DNA from: CAZAYY01 sp964489525
GTDB lineage: Bacteria > Chloroflexota > Anaerolineae > Anaerolineales > JABWBV01
NCBI GenBank assembly: GCA_964489525.1
Contig: CAZAYY010000024.1
Coordinates: 1-60,331 of the forward strand
DNA length: 60,331 nt
Direction: 5' to 3'
Positions within the stretch are counted from its first letter, which is position 1; each line of letters begins with the position of its first letter. The notes under the pieces are model-generated. The model searched no databases, was not told where the DNA came from, and saw nothing but the letters and a program-made list of their open reading frames with translations. Positions 17,670-26,077 of the stretch are shown here, one piece after another. The position numbers and the translations under genes are program-made.

Positions 17670-19631
17670 GTGAGTGCTTCTATTCCCATTCCCGTCGCCC
17701 AAATATCCCTCAAGCACCAGATTGCTGACCTATTCAGCAATCTGGTGAACGCTGAGAAAAACCCTGAAAACCCTGAAAGCACAACCAGCGAGGCGGCGAA
17801 CCAATCTCTTCACTTTGAGCGCAATATCGAAAATGCCCAAATCAACATCTTGCCCATGCAGGATACCCGCGTTCAAATTGAGGATGAAAGTGTGGTCGTT
17901 GACCAGGCTTTTCGCCAATCGGCCGATTTAATTGGGGTGATTATTTACGAAAGAGGCCAGGTAATTGGGGTCGTTTCAAGAGTCAAGTTCTACGAGACTT
18001 TTGGTAAACAGTATGGCGTGTCCATTTTTATGCGGCGGCCCGTCAGGGCTTTGCTAGAAGCTATCCGGCTGGAAGTATTGGTTGTTTCCTCAGCGCTCCG
18101 CATTTCAGAAGCAGTGGACCTGGCCCTGGAGCGCCCTGTTGAATCCATTTATGAACCAATTCTGGTTTCGTTTCCTGATCAACAATACTTTTTACTAGAC
18201 GTTTATACCCTCTTACTTGCCCAAACACACCTGTTTTCAGTGCTGCGGCAGCGGGTGGAAAACATCAATGAAATCCTTGAACAGCGGGTCAAAATCCGCA
18301 CGGAAGAACTGCAAAAAGAGAATATCGTCCGCCGGGAAACAGAAAGAAAGCTGGCTATCCGCCTGCGGTATGAAGAAACGGTCAATATTTGCGCAAACGA
18401 ACTACTCACAGGCGCAGACCAGGATGCAACCGTTGATAATACCCTCAAACACTTGCTAACCGGGGCAGAAGTGAACCAGGTTTTTTTCCTGGAAAAAACG
18501 CACCTTGTGGATATTGGGGCTTGCTTAAGGCTAACCAACCAGGTTCGCGTCGGGCAGGAAGAAACTGCCCCTGGTGGACTGACGGTTTTCCCAGAAAACC
18601 TTTGGGCTGAGTGGATGAACATTCTCTGGCAGGGAAAGCCCGTCATCGGTCAGTTTGACGAAGCAGATCCCCAGGTCAGGCAGCTATTGGCTTCGATTGA
18701 CCTTTTTTCCGTGCTGCTGCTGCCAGTGGGCGAGCCATCCAACTGGGTTGGGGCAATTGGTTTTGGAGAGAATAAACACAGGCGCAGTTGGGACGAAAAT
18801 GATATCCAACTGCTCAACGTGGTAGCACAAATGCTATATGCCTTTCTCGAGCGCAGGCGCAATTCCCAAGCCTTGGCTCGTGCCAGAGATGAAGCCTTGC
18901 GCGCCAGCCAATTCAAAAGCGAACTTTTGGCCAAGGTAAGCCACGAACTGCGCACCCCCCTGGGCGCCGTGCTGGGATACGCACAACTCTTAAGGTATGG
19001 GTCTTATGGGGATTTAACCGAAGAACAAGTTGAGGCTACAGAAACCATTATCCAAAGCACAAAATACCTAAACACGCTTGTGAATGGTTTGCTGGACCAG
19101 GCCCAACTGGACGGTGGCAAGTTTAGCCTAATTTACTCATCCTTTGAAATTGTAGGCATGGCGCGCGATGTCGAAGCAAGAATTCGAATGCTTGCCGAGA
19201 ATAAAAACCTGGACTTTGATGTTTTTATAGATGACGAAGTTCCCCAATGGATGGAAGGTGACCGGATGCGCATTGAGCAAATTCTCATCAACCTGTTGGG
19301 CAATGCCATTAAATTCACAGACACAGGCAAAATCGCCATGCACCTGATGACACCAACCGCAGACGCATTGGTGGTAACGATTACCGATACGGGAAAAGGA
19401 ATCCCCGCCAATTTACACCACCAGATATTCGAGCCGTTTATCCAGGTGGATGGCTCCCCCACCCGGCGCCAAGGCGGCGTGGGGTTGGGACTTTCCATCA
19501 CCAAGCAGCTTGTGGATATGATGCAGGGAAAAATATCCTTACAAAGCGAAATTGACCAGGGCACTGTTTTTACGGTTGAAATCCCTCTATACAAACCCAC
19601 CCAAGGAAATGAAAATGAATCACAACGCTGA
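17670..19631 (+). CDS. Sensor histidine kinase with CBS-like and GAF domains
   Basis: This is a 653-residue cytoplasmic sensor kinase without membrane spans. Residues about 60-190 resemble the CBS-like sensor found before GGDEF and kinase modules (GVVSRVKFYETFGKQYG, then MRRPV and a second LALERP...YEPILV half). A coiled coil spans about 190-235 and a GAF-type domain about 236-395. The HisKA H-box KVSHELRTPLG has the phospho-accepting His425. N-box (NLLGNAIKF), G1 (DTGKGIP) and G2 (GVGLGLS) follow. The GTG start at 17670 comes just three codons after an in-frame stop and has no ribosome site. It is translationally coupled to the following response regulator by a 17-base overlap. Confidence 0.88.
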   Translation: MSASIPIPVAQISLKHQIADLFSNLVNAEKNPENPESTTSEAANQSLHFERNIENAQINILPMQDTRVQIEDESVVVDQAFRQSADLIGVIIYERGQVIGVVSRVKFYETFGKQYGVSIFMRRPVRALLEAIRLEVLVVSSALRISEAVDLALERPVESIYEPILVSFPDQQYFLLDVYTLLLAQTHLFSVLRQRVENINEILEQRVKIRTEELQKENIVRRETERKLAIRLRYEETVNICANELLTGADQDATVDNTLKHLLTGAEVNQVFFLEKTHLVDIGACLRLTNQVRVGQEETAPGGLTVFPENLWAEWMNILWQGKPVIGQFDEADPQVRQLLASIDLFSVLLLPVGEPSNWVGAIGFGENKHRRSWDENDIQLLNVVAQMLYAFLERRRNSQALARARDEALRASQFKSELLAKVSHELRTPLGAVLGYAQLLRYGSYGDLTEEQVEATETIIQSTKYLNTLVNGLLDQAQLDGGKFSLIYSSFEIVGMARDVEARIRMLAENKNLDFDVFIDDEVPQWMEGDRMRIEQILINLLGNAIKFTDTGKIAMHLMTPTADALVVTITDTGKGIPANLHHQIFEPFIQVDGSPTRRQGGVGLGLSITKQLVDMMQGKISLQSEIDQGTVFTVEIPLYKPTQGNENESQR

Positions 19632-20007
19632 AAAACAATTGGCTGTTATTGTTGAAGACAACCTGGTGCTGGCGAACATGTTCTCCAGGGCACTGGCAGA
19701 TGTGGGCTATAACACCCTCGTTATTGATGATGGTCAAAAGGCTCTGGATTGGCTGCTTGAAAACAGCCCTTATATCGTCTTTCTGGATATGCACCTGCCC
19801 TCTCTTTCGGGTAGAGAAATTTTGGAACAAATTTCTGCACACCCAAAATTTTCGGAGACCTACCTGGTGATCATTACAGCCGATGCCCGCATGGGCGAAA
19901 TGCTGGCCAGGAAAGCCAGCTTTTTGCTCACCAAACCAGTAGATATTCCAGAACTACAACAACTTGCCAAACGATTGTTAACCCGGAAATTCATCAAAAC
20001 AAGGTAA
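19615..20007 (+). CDS. Single-domain response regulator
   Basis: This 130-residue receiver domain has no output domain. The acidic pair Glu14-Asp15 (VIVEDN), the phospho-accepting Asp58 (VFLDMHLP), the Thr of VIITADAR and the conserved lysine in LLTKPVD are all present, so it should be phosphorylatable. Of two ATGs, 19615 is chosen because AAGGAA lies six bases upstream; at 19609 the spacing would be zero. It overlaps the kinase gene by 17 bases and is surely its partner. The output must act through protein interaction or a further phosphorelay. Confidence 0.9.
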   Translation: MNHNAEKQLAVIVEDNLVLANMFSRALADVGYNTLVIDDGQKALDWLLENSPYIVFLDMHLPSLSGREILEQISAHPKFSETYLVIITADARMGEMLARKASFLLTKPVDIPELQQLAKRLLTRKFIKTR

Positions 20008-20199
20008 CTGCCCACACCCCGCGGTTTTGAGGGGAGCAGAAAGTTAGGGGCAATAGTTCTGTAAAACCCTCAAAAAACGCATTCCCTTCAAGGTGAATGG
20101 ATAGTTAGGAAACCAGCACCAAAGCACTTAATGAAATGATTACACAACCATAAAAGGGCTTTAAACCCCGCTTAAGTGCGGCACGATACACTCAATTCT

Positions 20200-21219
20200 A
20201 TGAACAAGAAAAAGGTCTTATTAATTGGCGGCTCTTTGAACCAAACTAAAATTGCCCATGCGGTTGGCCTGCATCTGGAAAACCGGTATGATTGTTTTTA
20301 CACCCCGGCTTTTGCAGATGGTTTTCTTGAGGTGATGCGGCGGTTGGGCGGGTTAGAATTCACCGTCATCGGCAACAGGATTCGCAAACGCAGCGAGGCA
20401 TACCTGAAAGAGCATGGCTTGCCGGTGGACTACGGCGGCAAAGCACATGATTATGATTTGATTATCACTACAACCGATGTTGTCATCCAACGAAAACTCA
20501 ATAAAAAGCCCGTGGTGCTGGTTCAAGAAGGCATGACCGACCCCGAAGGGCTGCGCTTCCAACTGGTCAAACGCTTTAAACTGCCGCGCTGGATTGCAGG
20601 CACGGCCGCTGCTGGCCTTTCCGACGCGTATGATCTCTTTTGCGTGGCCTCCGAGGGATACCGGCAGCTTTTTATCCAAAAAGGCTGCAATCCCAACAAG
20701 CTGGTGGTCACAGGTCTGCCCAATTTTGACCACGTGGCAGCCTTTCAGCAAAACAATTTTCCCCACCGGGATTATGTACTGGTGGCTACGTCGAATGCCC
20801 GCGAAACTTTCAAGCGGGATGACCGCCCGGCGTTTTTGCGATGGGCGCTAGAAAAAGCCCAGGGCCGCCCGTTAATTTTCAAGCTGCACCCCAATGAAAA
20901 CGTGGAGCGAGCCACACGCGAAATCAAAGCGGTTGCCCCCGATGCTCTGGTACTTGCCGAAGGCAACACCGACCACATGATTGCCAACGCTGCCGCCCTG
21001 GTGACCCAGTATTCAAGTTGCATCTATGTTGGACTGGCAATGGGCAAAGAGTGCCATTCATACTTCGATATGGATACCTTACAAGCCCTCACCCCCATAC
21101 AAAATGGCGGAACCTCTGGAAGGCAGATTGCCCAACTGTGTATGCACCTGCTCGAACAACCCATCTCAAAACCTGTCCAAGCCCAGTCCAGGGGTCAATT
21201 TCTTTTTGAAGGCGACTGA
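20200..21219 (+). CDS. Glycosyltransferase-B-like protein of unknown function
   Basis: This 339-residue cytoplasmic protein starts with a Rossmann strand (KVLLIGGSLNQTKIAHAVG). A second half follows with KLVVTGLPNFDHV, YVLVATSNARET, PLIFKLHPNEN and a late VTQYSSCIYVGLAMGKE. This strand order and the HPNEN/TQYSS motifs resemble CDP-glycerol glycerophosphotransferases and UDP-sugar 2-epimerases of the GT-B fold. No specific activity is assigned. The ATG at 20200 has no ribosome site; GATACA at 20185-20190 could be a -10 giving a leaderless message. The gene is alone and ends at a bidirectional terminator. The preceding 192-base gap shows no other feature. Confidence 0.6.
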   Translation: MNKKKVLLIGGSLNQTKIAHAVGLHLENRYDCFYTPAFADGFLEVMRRLGGLEFTVIGNRIRKRSEAYLKEHGLPVDYGGKAHDYDLIITTTDVVIQRKLNKKPVVLVQEGMTDPEGLRFQLVKRFKLPRWIAGTAAAGLSDAYDLFCVASEGYRQLFIQKGCNPNKLVVTGLPNFDHVAAFQQNNFPHRDYVLVATSNARETFKRDDRPAFLRWALEKAQGRPLIFKLHPNENVERATREIKAVAPDALVLAEGNTDHMIANAAALVTQYSSCIYVGLAMGKECHSYFDMDTLQALTPIQNGGTSGRQIAQLCMHLLEQPISKPVQAQSRGQFLFEGD

Positions 21220-21230
21220 CCCAAGGCAAA

Positions 21231-21275
21231 AAGAGCAGGCTGCCCAAACTTGTGCATTGTGGGCAGCCTGCTCTT
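21231..21275. terminator. Bidirectional intrinsic terminator
   Basis: A perfect 16-bp stem (arms 21231-21246 and 21260-21275, AGAGCAGGCTGCCCA-type) with a 13-base loop lies between two convergent genes. Runs of A on the left and an AT-rich tail on the right make it usable on both strands. Confidence 0.88.
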
Positions 21276-21295
21276 ATATTTAATAGGTCATTCGG

Positions 21296-22276
21296 TTACT
21301 TTAAGGTCTCTACAATTGCATTCACATTGAATTTCATCAAATCAATATAGGTAGGAGCCTCGCCACCCAGGGTTGAAAGCGAGTGGGTATACAGCCCCGT
21401 CACCACCTGGGTGCCGGTTTCTCGGGCAAGTTGGGCTGCCAGTTCGGGGTTTGCCCCCGTCTCCAGGAAAATTGCCGGGGCGCCTGCTGCGCGAATGTCA
21501 TCCACCAACCGAGCGAGCTGCTGTGCAGAAGGAGCAGCAGCCGTACTGACCGAAGGAATCACTGCGCCAAGAACTGTGAACCCATAGCGATCGGCAAAAT
21601 AACCGAAGCTTTCATGGTTGGTCACCAGGATGCGCCGCTCTACGGGCACCTGGGCCACCTGCTGCTCGATCCAGGTGTGCAGCTCGTTCAGCTGGGCGAT
21701 GTAGGCTGCCGCGTTTTGGGTGTAGATTTCTTTGCCCTCAGGGTCTGCAGATACCAGCCCATCACGAATATTTTCCACATACTTAATCACCAGGAGCGGA
21801 TCAAACCAGAAATGCGGGTCTGTTTCATGGCCATGCTCATCTTCGTTTGTGTGTTCATCTTCGTGGGCTTCTTCACCTTCATGGGCAGGTTCGTCTGCAT
21901 GCGTTCCTTCTTCCATTTCCCGGGGGGTCAGGCCTGCCGAGGCTTCAATCACCATCCGCTCACCGCCTGCGTTGGCCAGGGTGGTCTCCAACCATTCTTC
22001 AAACCCGGCGCCGTTCACAATAAGCACCTGGCTTTGCGCAATTTGGGCCACCTCGCGCGGGGTGGGTTCAAAAGCATGAGGGTCCACGCCCAAAGGAATC
22101 AGCGAGGCCACAGTGATTCGCTCGCCAGCCACATTTTGCGAAATATCGGTAAGGAACGACTCGACCGCCAGCACCTGCAGTGGCTGGCCGTCCGGAACTG
22201 GCGCTGAAGCAGGCTGGCAGGCCGGAAGCAGGAAGAATAACACCAGCGCCCAAAACGTAATGAATTTCTTTTTCAT
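21296..22276 (-). CDS. znuA: Zinc ABC transporter substrate-binding lipoprotein (ZnuA/AdcA type)
   Basis: This is a cluster A-I metal-binding protein that captures Zn(II) (possibly Mn) outside the membrane for an ABC importer. The 326 residues start with a signal and lipobox (FLLPAC). Metal-site histidines appear in GVDPHAFEPTPRE, in THADP-like and HFWFDP segments and in TNHESFGYFADRYG. A His/Glu-rich loop (about 125-152, EAHEDEHTNEDEHGHETDPH) is the hallmark of zinc-specific members. AAGGAG precedes the ATG. It is 46 bases downstream of a Fur/Zur gene and shares its promoter. No znuB or znuC accompanies it in the window, so partner subunits must be elsewhere. Confidence 0.9.
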   Translation of the reverse strand: MKKKFITFWALVLFFLLPACQPASAPVPDGQPLQVLAVESFLTDISQNVAGERITVASLIPLGVDPHAFEPTPREVAQIAQSQVLIVNGAGFEEWLETTLANAGGERMVIEASAGLTPREMEEGTHADEPAHEGEEAHEDEHTNEDEHGHETDPHFWFDPLLVIKYVENIRDGLVSADPEGKEIYTQNAAAYIAQLNELHTWIEQQVAQVPVERRILVTNHESFGYFADRYGFTVLGAVIPSVSTAAAPSAQQLARLVDDIRAAGAPAIFLETGANPELAAQLARETGTQVVTGLYTHSLSTLGGEAPTYIDLMKFNVNAIVETLK

Positions 22277-22322
22277 TTAGAGCTCCTTATTTTTATGAAT
22301 CTATATTTATTAAAGCAATAAT

Positions 22323-22757
22323 CTATTGACAGGTGGCGCACAACCCGTGAAGTTGGAGCCAGTGTTCCTGGATGGTAAAGCCGGATTGGCTCGCCACCCG
22401 CTCCATCAGGGCTGTCAGGTCATCCCCGGAAAAATATTCAATCCGTCCACAGCGGGTGCACAACAAGATGTGCTGGTGGCCCTGGGCTGTACGCAGGTAA
22501 GCGTGGCAGCCGCCCACACCATGAACCCGCTGCACCAGTCCGAGTTCTTCCAACTTTTCCAGGCTGCGGTAAACTGTGACCAGGCCCATTTTGGCGTATT
22601 CCTGCCGCCCAAGGTCAAACAATTCCAACGGACCCAGGGCGCGCCGGGCATTTATCAGGATGTCCACCAACACCCTAAGCGGGGTGGTCAGCCGGTAGCC
22701 GCTGTTTTGAAGCCGGGCAAGCCACTCTTCTTTCGTCAATTCGGGTTGCGTTTCCAT
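22323..22757 (-). CDS. Fur-family regulator, probably zinc-responsive (Zur)
   Basis: This is a 144-residue metal-dependent repressor. The N-terminal winged helix carries the Fur pattern (SGYRLTTPLRVLVDIL, then GLVTVYRSLEKLEELGLV). The dimer domain has the histidine-rich GHQHILLCTRCG and two structural-zinc pairs, Cys100/Cys103 and Cys140/Cys143. Its position directly ahead of znuA points to Zur rather than Fur or PerR. This is inference from context. The ATG at 22757 is chosen because the promoter start lies near 22774, downstream of the only earlier in-frame codon (TTG at 22781). Confidence 0.88.
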   Translation of the reverse strand: METQPELTKEEWLARLQNSGYRLTTPLRVLVDILINARRALGPLELFDLGRQEYAKMGLVTVYRSLEKLEELGLVQRVHGVGGCHAYLRTAQGHQHILLCTRCGRIEYFSGDDLTALMERVASQSGFTIQEHWLQLHGLCATCQ

Positions 22758-22780
22758 AACGATATTGATAACCTTTTTCA

Positions 22781-22808
22781 ATTATATCCGGGCAAAACCT
22801 TTTGTCAA
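22781..22808 (-). promoter_or_regulatory. Promoter of the fur/zur-znuA operon
   Basis: On the minus strand TTGACA (22808-22803), a 16-base spacer and TATAAT (22786-22781) are both perfect consensus hexamers. No clear Zur-type palindrome is visible over it. The divergent esterase gene has its own TATAAT at 22854-22859 on the plus strand. Confidence 0.8.
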
Positions 22809-22886
22809 GCAGCAATTTTTGGGAAGCAGAACGGGCGGGTCTGTAATCGGGCGTATAATTAAGCCAACAAAGAAAGGAGATTCAGG

Positions 22887-23636
22887 ATGCCCCTTTTTCA
22901 TGTAGACTTTTTCTCACAGGCTTTGCAGCTTTCTACCTCAACCATTATCCTGGCCCCACCCGGAAAACTGGCGGGGTGCCCGGTGTTGTACTTACTGCAT
23001 GGGCGTTCCGATGACCACACCATCTGGACCCGCCGCACCTCGCTGGAGCGCTACCTGGACGGGGTAAACCTGCTGGTGGTCATGCCCAACGCCCACCGCA
23101 GCTACTACACCGACATGGCCCAAGGTGGGCGCTATTGGACATTCATCAGCCAGGAACTACCCGCCCAGGTGCAAGAGTGGTTTGCACCTTCCCAGGAGCG
23201 CAGCGCCACGTTTGCAGCCGGCCTTTCGATGGGCGGCTATGGCGCTTTCAAACTGGCCCTGACCCACCCGGAGCGGTTCGGCGCAGCGGCAAGCCTGTCG
23301 GGCGCACTGGATGTGGCCCGGGAGCGCAGCAGCGAGCCCACAGAAATGCAGGCAGAATGGCGCCAGGTTTTTGGAGACCCTGCAAAAATCGCAGGCAGCC
23401 CCAACGACCTGTTTGCCCTCGCCCGCCAGGCAGCCCAATCCCCCCAACGGCCGCGCCTGTTCCAGGCTTGCGGACAGCAGGATTTTCTCTATGAAGACAA
23501 CCAGCGCTTTCGCGCCCACGCCGGACAACTTGGCCTGGATTTAACCTACACCGAAGGACCAGGAGACCACAACTGGGCCTACTGGGACCAGATGATTGAT
23601 GTCCTCCTGCGCTGGCTGCCCATCCCGGGCCGGTAA
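22887..23636 (+). CDS. Esterase of the esterase D / tributyrin esterase family
   Basis: This 249-residue cytoplasmic alpha/beta hydrolase has the esterase D layout: the oxyanion-side strand VLYLLHGRSDDHTIW, the nucleophile elbow AAGLSMGGYGAF (Ser in GLSMG), and a C-terminal catalytic His in GPGDHNWAYWD. Family members hydrolyse short acyl esters, acetylated sugars or S-formylglutathione. The specific residues of FrmB are not evident, so a general carboxylesterase call is safest. The start has AAAGGAGA ten bases upstream and a TATAAT at 22854. It is a single gene divergent from the zur operon. Confidence 0.85.
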   Translation: MPLFHVDFFSQALQLSTSTIILAPPGKLAGCPVLYLLHGRSDDHTIWTRRTSLERYLDGVNLLVVMPNAHRSYYTDMAQGGRYWTFISQELPAQVQEWFAPSQERSATFAAGLSMGGYGAFKLALTHPERFGAAASLSGALDVARERSSEPTEMQAEWRQVFGDPAKIAGSPNDLFALARQAAQSPQRPRLFQACGQQDFLYEDNQRFRAHAGQLGLDLTYTEGPGDHNWAYWDQMIDVLLRWLPIPGR

Positions 23637-23661
23637 ACCAACCAGGGACGGGCCACATGAA

Positions 23662-24183
23662 CTACAGCACGGCTTTAGCGGCGGCTATTACCTCAGCATA
23701 GTCAGGCTCATCACCCAGGGTGGGCAGGTAATTGACATACACCAGGGTGCCTTCCCGGTTCACAATAAACACAGCCCGGCGTAAATACCGCCTGGCTGGG
23801 ATCAACAAGCCATACTTGATGCCAAACTCCGTCTCAAGCACATCCGAAACCACCCGGACGTTCTCCGTACCCGTGTGCCCACACCAGCGTTTTTGAGCCA
23901 TTGGGAAATCGGTGCTGATGGTCCAAATAACGATATCTTCACTCAAACGGGAGGCTTCTTCATTAAAGCGGCGGGTTTCCCGGTCGCACACCTCTGTGTC
24001 CAGGGAGGGCACCGCGCTCAGAATGGCCACTTTGCCACGCGATTCGGCAATCGGGTTAACCGGCGCCCAGTTGTGCGCAGCCGAGGTAAATTCCGGCGCG
24101 GGTTGGCCAACGTGCACATCTTCACCAATAATGGTTACAAAATTGGGACCCAGTTTAAAAATATCGTTTCGTTCGAGCGGCAT
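23662..24183 (-). CDS. tpx: Thiol peroxidase (Tpx, atypical 2-Cys peroxiredoxin)
   Basis: This 173-residue peroxiredoxin reduces H2O2 and alkyl peroxides using thioredoxin. The peroxidatic Cys66 lies in the signature PSLDTEVCDRE and the resolving Cys101 in AQKRWCGHTG, the spacing of Tpx enzymes. The N-terminal GQPAPEF and C-terminal VNYLPTLGDEPDYAEVI are also family-typical. The ATG at 24183 has AAGGAG upstream; a longer open frame to 24285 has no ribosome site. It is a single gene. Confidence 0.95.
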   Translation of the reverse strand: MPLERNDIFKLGPNFVTIIGEDVHVGQPAPEFTSAAHNWAPVNPIAESRGKVAILSAVPSLDTEVCDRETRRFNEEASRLSEDIVIWTISTDFPMAQKRWCGHTGTENVRVVSDVLETEFGIKYGLLIPARRYLRRAVFIVNREGTLVYVNYLPTLGDEPDYAEVIAAAKAVL

Positions 24184-24311
24184 AAACAACTCCTTTGCAA
24201 ATAGGTTTGAAAACACACCATACAAAACCCTGGTTTTCACTACGCCCGGTACTTGGGCTGTAGTTTTTCGGGCAAATTCTAACATTTCAGCCCGGCAAAT
24301 GGAACATGCAA

Positions 24312-25004
24312 TTATTCCAAGGGGTCACCCCCCTTGGGCTGGTGCTTCAACGCCTCGCGCACGCTCAGCGGATGGAGCGGGGTTTGCGTTACGAAGTCGC
24401 GCACTGCCGACGCATCCGTTTTGGCATATTCCCGCAGCGCCCACCCAATCGCTTTGTTGATAAAAAACTCCTTTGACCCCAGGTTCTCTTGAATAATGGC
24501 GCACAGCAGGGGAAAATCGGTAGTCTTTTTATAGCCCAGTTGAAAAAGGATGCAGGTTCGCCGCAGCCAAAAATTATCAGACTGCCGCCAACCGTCCAAA
24601 TAAGCCCGACACGCTTCGGGATGGGCTTTGAACATGCCGCCCACCATGTCACTGGCAATGCCATCCACGGTATCCCACCACGATTTGGTCACCACCAGAA
24701 ATTCAATGGTTTCGAGAAAATCGGGCGGCAGCTTTTTCAACCACCTGCTGGCCAGGCCCAGGGCGGCATACTGGTACTCGCGTTCAGGCAGCGCCCAAAG
24801 GTCTTTCACCACGCTGCTTAATGATTCCACCGGGGGTAAACCATGGGCTGCAATATACGCCTTAAGCAGTTCCCTGCGCCTGGGTGTCTTAATCCCCAAA
24901 AATTCAAATTGACCGCGCAAATAAGCCTTCATCGGCGCTGCTTCCGCCGGGTTGGCATGTGGGCTGAAGGCTTCTTGAAGTCCGGTTACATAGGGATGCA
25001 TCAT
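24312..25004 (-). CDS. DNA alkylation repair protein, AlkD/AlkC-like HEAT-repeat family
   Basis: This 230-residue all-helical protein matches the DNA alkylation repair family, built of HEAT-like repeats that remove 3-methyladenine or 7-methylguanine. Typical segments are MKAYLRGQFEFLGIKTPRRRELLK, the DLWALPEREYQYAALGL repeat, KSWWDTVDGIA and DNFWLRRTCILFQLGYK. AAGGAG lies just upstream of tandem ATGs at 25004 and 25001; the second has better spacing. It is transcribed away from the alpha/beta hydrolase gene. Confidence 0.88.
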   Translation of the reverse strand: MMHPYVTGLQEAFSPHANPAEAAPMKAYLRGQFEFLGIKTPRRRELLKAYIAAHGLPPVESLSSVVKDLWALPEREYQYAALGLASRWLKKLPPDFLETIEFLVVTKSWWDTVDGIASDMVGGMFKAHPEACRAYLDGWRQSDNFWLRRTCILFQLGYKKTTDFPLLCAIIQENLGSKEFFINKAIGWALREYAKTDASAVRDFVTQTPLHPLSVREALKHQPKGGDPLE

Positions 25005-25115
25005 ACTCTCCTTTGGTGAAAGAATAGGGAAAATAGTGAGCTGTTACATTTTATTTATACAACATTCGGAGTAAAATTGCATTCAGTCAGCACCTGTGTT
25101 TTTGAGGAGGATAAC

Positions 25116-25919
25116 ATGCCCTTCCTATCCCTGGGTGAAACCCAATTTTATTACGAACTGCATGGCTCACAAAACGCTCCTGTTTTGGTGCTCAACAACG
25201 GCATCATCATGAATGCTGCAACCAGTTGGGCTTATCAAACAAAAACCTTCGCCCAACATTACCAGGTGCTGCAGTACGACATGCGCGGCCAGGGGCAATC
25301 CGACCACCCAAACGAAACCTACACCATGGAACTACATGCAGCAGACCTGGCCAGGATCATGGATGCCCTGCAAATCCCTCAGGCGCATATTGCCGGCATT
25401 TCGTACGGTGGCGAAGTTGCCCAGGCTTTTGCGCTCCACTACCCACAAAAAGTCCTCAGCCTGGTGCTGATAGATACCGTAAGCGAGGTGCGAGCAGAAC
25501 TGGCAATTGTCATCCAAAGTTGGATGGATGCCCTGCAAACCGGGGACCCGTTGGTGTTCTTTAATGCCACCGTTCCCTGGAATTTCTCCCCGGAATTTGT
25601 TCGCAATAACCCGGCCCTGTTTGAAGACGCAAAAAATCGCTATGGCCTGCTCGACTTTCCAGCAGTTTACCGGCTGTGCGAAGCCTTTCTCAGCGTTCAC
25701 TTTACCCCAGACCTGCGCAAAATGGATGCACCCACCTGTGTTATTGCGGGTGAACGAGACCTGATCAAAGGGCCGGAATATGCTCAAATCATCCAGCAGC
25801 AAATCAAAAATTCCGAACTGCATATTCTGCCGGGAGCAGGGCATGCCACATGCTGGGAGGCTCCACATGCGCTGAACTCGGTGGTTTTGGGCTTTCTGGC
25901 CAAAGTTAAAACATCTTAA
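25116..25919 (+). CDS. Alpha/beta hydrolase (3-oxoadipate enol-lactonase-like)
   Basis: This 267-residue cytoplasmic alpha/beta hydrolase carries the nucleophile Ser96 in GISYGGE, the Asp in VIAGERDLIKGPEYA and the His in GAGHATCWEAP. The overall pattern (YDMRGQGQSDHP, LHAADLARIMDALQI) is that of PcaD-like lactonases and related esterases. No neighbouring aromatic-degradation gene supports a specific role. The ATG at 25116 follows GAGGAGG. It ends 28 bases before the GH3 promoter. Confidence 0.8.
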   Translation: MPFLSLGETQFYYELHGSQNAPVLVLNNGIIMNAATSWAYQTKTFAQHYQVLQYDMRGQGQSDHPNETYTMELHAADLARIMDALQIPQAHIAGISYGGEVAQAFALHYPQKVLSLVLIDTVSEVRAELAIVIQSWMDALQTGDPLVFFNATVPWNFSPEFVRNNPALFEDAKNRYGLLDFPAVYRLCEAFLSVHFTPDLRKMDAPTCVIAGERDLIKGPEYAQIIQQQIKNSELHILPGAGHATCWEAPHALNSVVLGFLAKVKTS

Positions 25920-25947
25920 GCTGGGCTCACAAATTAAATATTCGGAC

Positions 25948-25986
25948 TATAATATTGGACCTGGAAGGCAGGTTAAACGTTTCACC
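25948..25986 (+). promoter_or_regulatory. GH3 promoter with LacI-type operator
   Basis: A perfect -10 TATAAT is at 25948-25953, with a weak -35 candidate CTCACA 16 bases upstream. Behind it, GGTTAAACGTTTCACC (25971-25986) is a palindrome with one mismatched pair. It shares the core AAACGTTTCA with the perfect operator at 48991-49010, so the LacI encoded at 31772-32746 probably controls both. Confidence 0.75.
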
Positions 25987-26077
25987 AGGCCAAAATTCAC
26001 CGCTCAACAACCGCGCCAGGCAAATCGAGTTTATCCGCCAACCCGCCAAACCATCATCCTGCATCTTGAGGAAAACC

